The notes under the pieces were generated by a model. It saw only the letters and a program-made list of their open reading frames with translations, had not been told where the DNA came from and did not search any database. The position numbers and the translations under genes are program-made. A stretch of DNA of 64,000 bases from Streptomyces griseoviridis (GTDB lineage Bacteria > Actinomycetota > Actinomycetes > Streptomycetales > Streptomycetaceae): the NCBI GenBank assembly GCA_014649155.1, contig BMSM01000024.1:38454-102453 (forward strand), written 5' to 3'. This document shows positions 63,426 to 64,000 of the stretch, piece by piece; positions within the stretch are counted from its first letter, which is position 1, and each line of letters opens with the position of its first letter.

Positions 63426-63449
63426 TGAGTCGGCGCCAGCTGGGCCCCC

Positions 63450-63800
63450 GCCGGCCACCCCGAGCGGCACCCCGCGACCTATCACCGCACCCACGGGGTG
63501 CGGTACTTCCACGGCTGCTACTCCGTCGGTGCTGACACACTGTGGGGCGTCGACCGCCGCAAGAAGGGCGCCAACAACACCCTGGCAGCACTCCGATCGC
63601 TCCGCGCGGCCCGCCCGGACGGTGCTCCGATCTACGTCATCCTCGATAACCTGTCCGCCCACAAGGGCGAGACCATCTGGCGCTGGGCGAGGAAGAACCG
63701 GGTCGAGCTGTGCTTCACCCCGACCTACGCGTCTTGGGCCAACCCGATCGAAGCCCACTTCGGACCCTTGCGCCCTTGCGGCAGCTCACCGTCGCCGACT
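63450..63800 (+). mobile_element. IS630-family transposase C-terminal remnant
   Basis: Plus strand: YHRTHGVRYFHGCYSVGADTLWGVDRRKKGANNTLAALRSLRAARPDGAPIYVILDNLSAHKGETIWRWARKNRVELCFTPTYASWANPIEAHFGPLR, the DDE core end of an IS630/Tc1-type transposase (second Asp in LDNLSAHKG, final Glu in NPIEAHFGPL). The N-terminal half is missing and the frame is shifted after FGPLR. Confidence 0.8.
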
Positions 63801-63877
63801 CCAACGGACCTTGACCCCTGATGTTGAACACACGAGACACTGGATCCTGCGGATCTGAGGGCGGACATCTCGTGGTC

Positions 63878-64000
63878 ATGAAGAACTACCCGCCGCAGTT
63901 CAAGGCGGGCGCGGTCGCGCTGTACGAGTCGCGGCCGGAGGCGACGATCAGGTCGGTCGCCGCCGATCTGGGGATCAACCCGGAGACCCTGCGGAACTGG
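63878..64000 (+). CDS. IS3-family transposase OrfA, partial (runs off the window)
   Basis: MKNYPPQFKAGAVALYESRPEATIRSVAADLGINPETLRNW from ATG 63878 is the helix-turn-helix start of an IS3-type OrfA. The gene continues past the end. Just upstream, TGTTGAACACACGAGACACTGGATC (63821-63845) may hold the left IS end. Confidence 0.9.
   Translation, partial: MKNYPPQFKAGAVALYESRPEATIRSVAADLGINPETLRNW

Noticed and set aside
1..64000. tRNA or rRNA genes
   Set aside because: I saw no cloverleaf, GTTCGA-type T loop in context, or rRNA signature on either strand; a dedicated tRNA scan would be needed to be certain.
60817..64000. A toxin-immunity or defence island around the SUKH-4 gene
   Set aside because: No toxin, nuclease, methylase or defence gene accompanies it; neighbours are an IstB end, a peptidase relic, a TetR relic and IS630/IS3 pieces.

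Overview
The window is a piece of a Streptomyces (or very close actinomycete) chromosome. The grounds are very high GC with strong third-position bias, GGAGG-type ribosome sites in front of ATG, GTG and TTG starts, families typical of the genus (telomere proteins Tap and Tpg, DUF5955-like, DUF6411-like and lamin-tail proteins, GH92 mannosidase, type II cholesterol oxidase), and a dense layer of decayed IS5, IS3, ISAs1, IS21, IS256 and IS630 remnants. No tRNA, rRNA or CRISPR array was seen. A tap-tpg pair (18.8-21.5 kb) suggests a linear replicon and probably a chromosome arm, since these genes usually lie near the ends.

Layout. 0-1.8 kb: end of the beta-ketoadipate pathway (pcaF-pcaI-pcaJ, overlapping ATGA junctions). 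1.9-2.9 kb: relics of an AsnC regulator, an EamA transporter and a DUF4440 protein. 3-18.3 kb: intact metabolic and secreted genes, namely a zinc-finger-like hypothetical, a tautomerase-like isomerase, secreted GH92 mannosidase, a lamin-tail protein, a membrane protein/DUF5955-like pair, a secreted S1 protease homologue lacking two catalytic residues, a class V aminotransferase and a secreted cholesterol-oxidase-like flavoprotein. 18.8-21.5 kb: tap-tpg.

21.5-40.7 kb is a mosaic of small intact regulator/enzyme pairs (NmrA/TetR, AraC/flavodoxin-like reductase, SDR/XRE, HxlR/crotonase), several with clear palindromic operators, set among pseudogenes (DNA ligase, FAD monooxygenase, DUF6461, GntR, shikimate dehydrogenase, phenolic acid decarboxylase) and broken transposases. 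40.7-48.0 kb is a coherent catabolic island: a minus-strand operon SDR, amidohydrolase, acyl-CoA ligase, MaoC hydratase; a MarR regulator; a plus-strand MHS transporter and secreted esterase. Together with pcaFIJ it reads as release, uptake and CoA-dependent side-chain shortening of hydroxycinnamates, feeding the protocatechuate branch. This is inference from gene content; a decayed phenolic acid decarboxylase sits beside it.

48.3-49.6 kb: a small membrane protein and polyphosphate kinase 2, closed by a 23-bp-arm terminator. 49.7-64 kb: a second IS graveyard (IS5 with a probable programmed frameshift, IS3, TniB, ISAs1, IstB, IS630) interleaved with a LamG protein, truncated aldo/keto reductase and helicase genes, an XRE membrane protein, small secreted proteins, a zinc-ribbon/L12-like protein and an orphan SUKH-4 immunity protein. 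The window ends inside an IS3 orfA.
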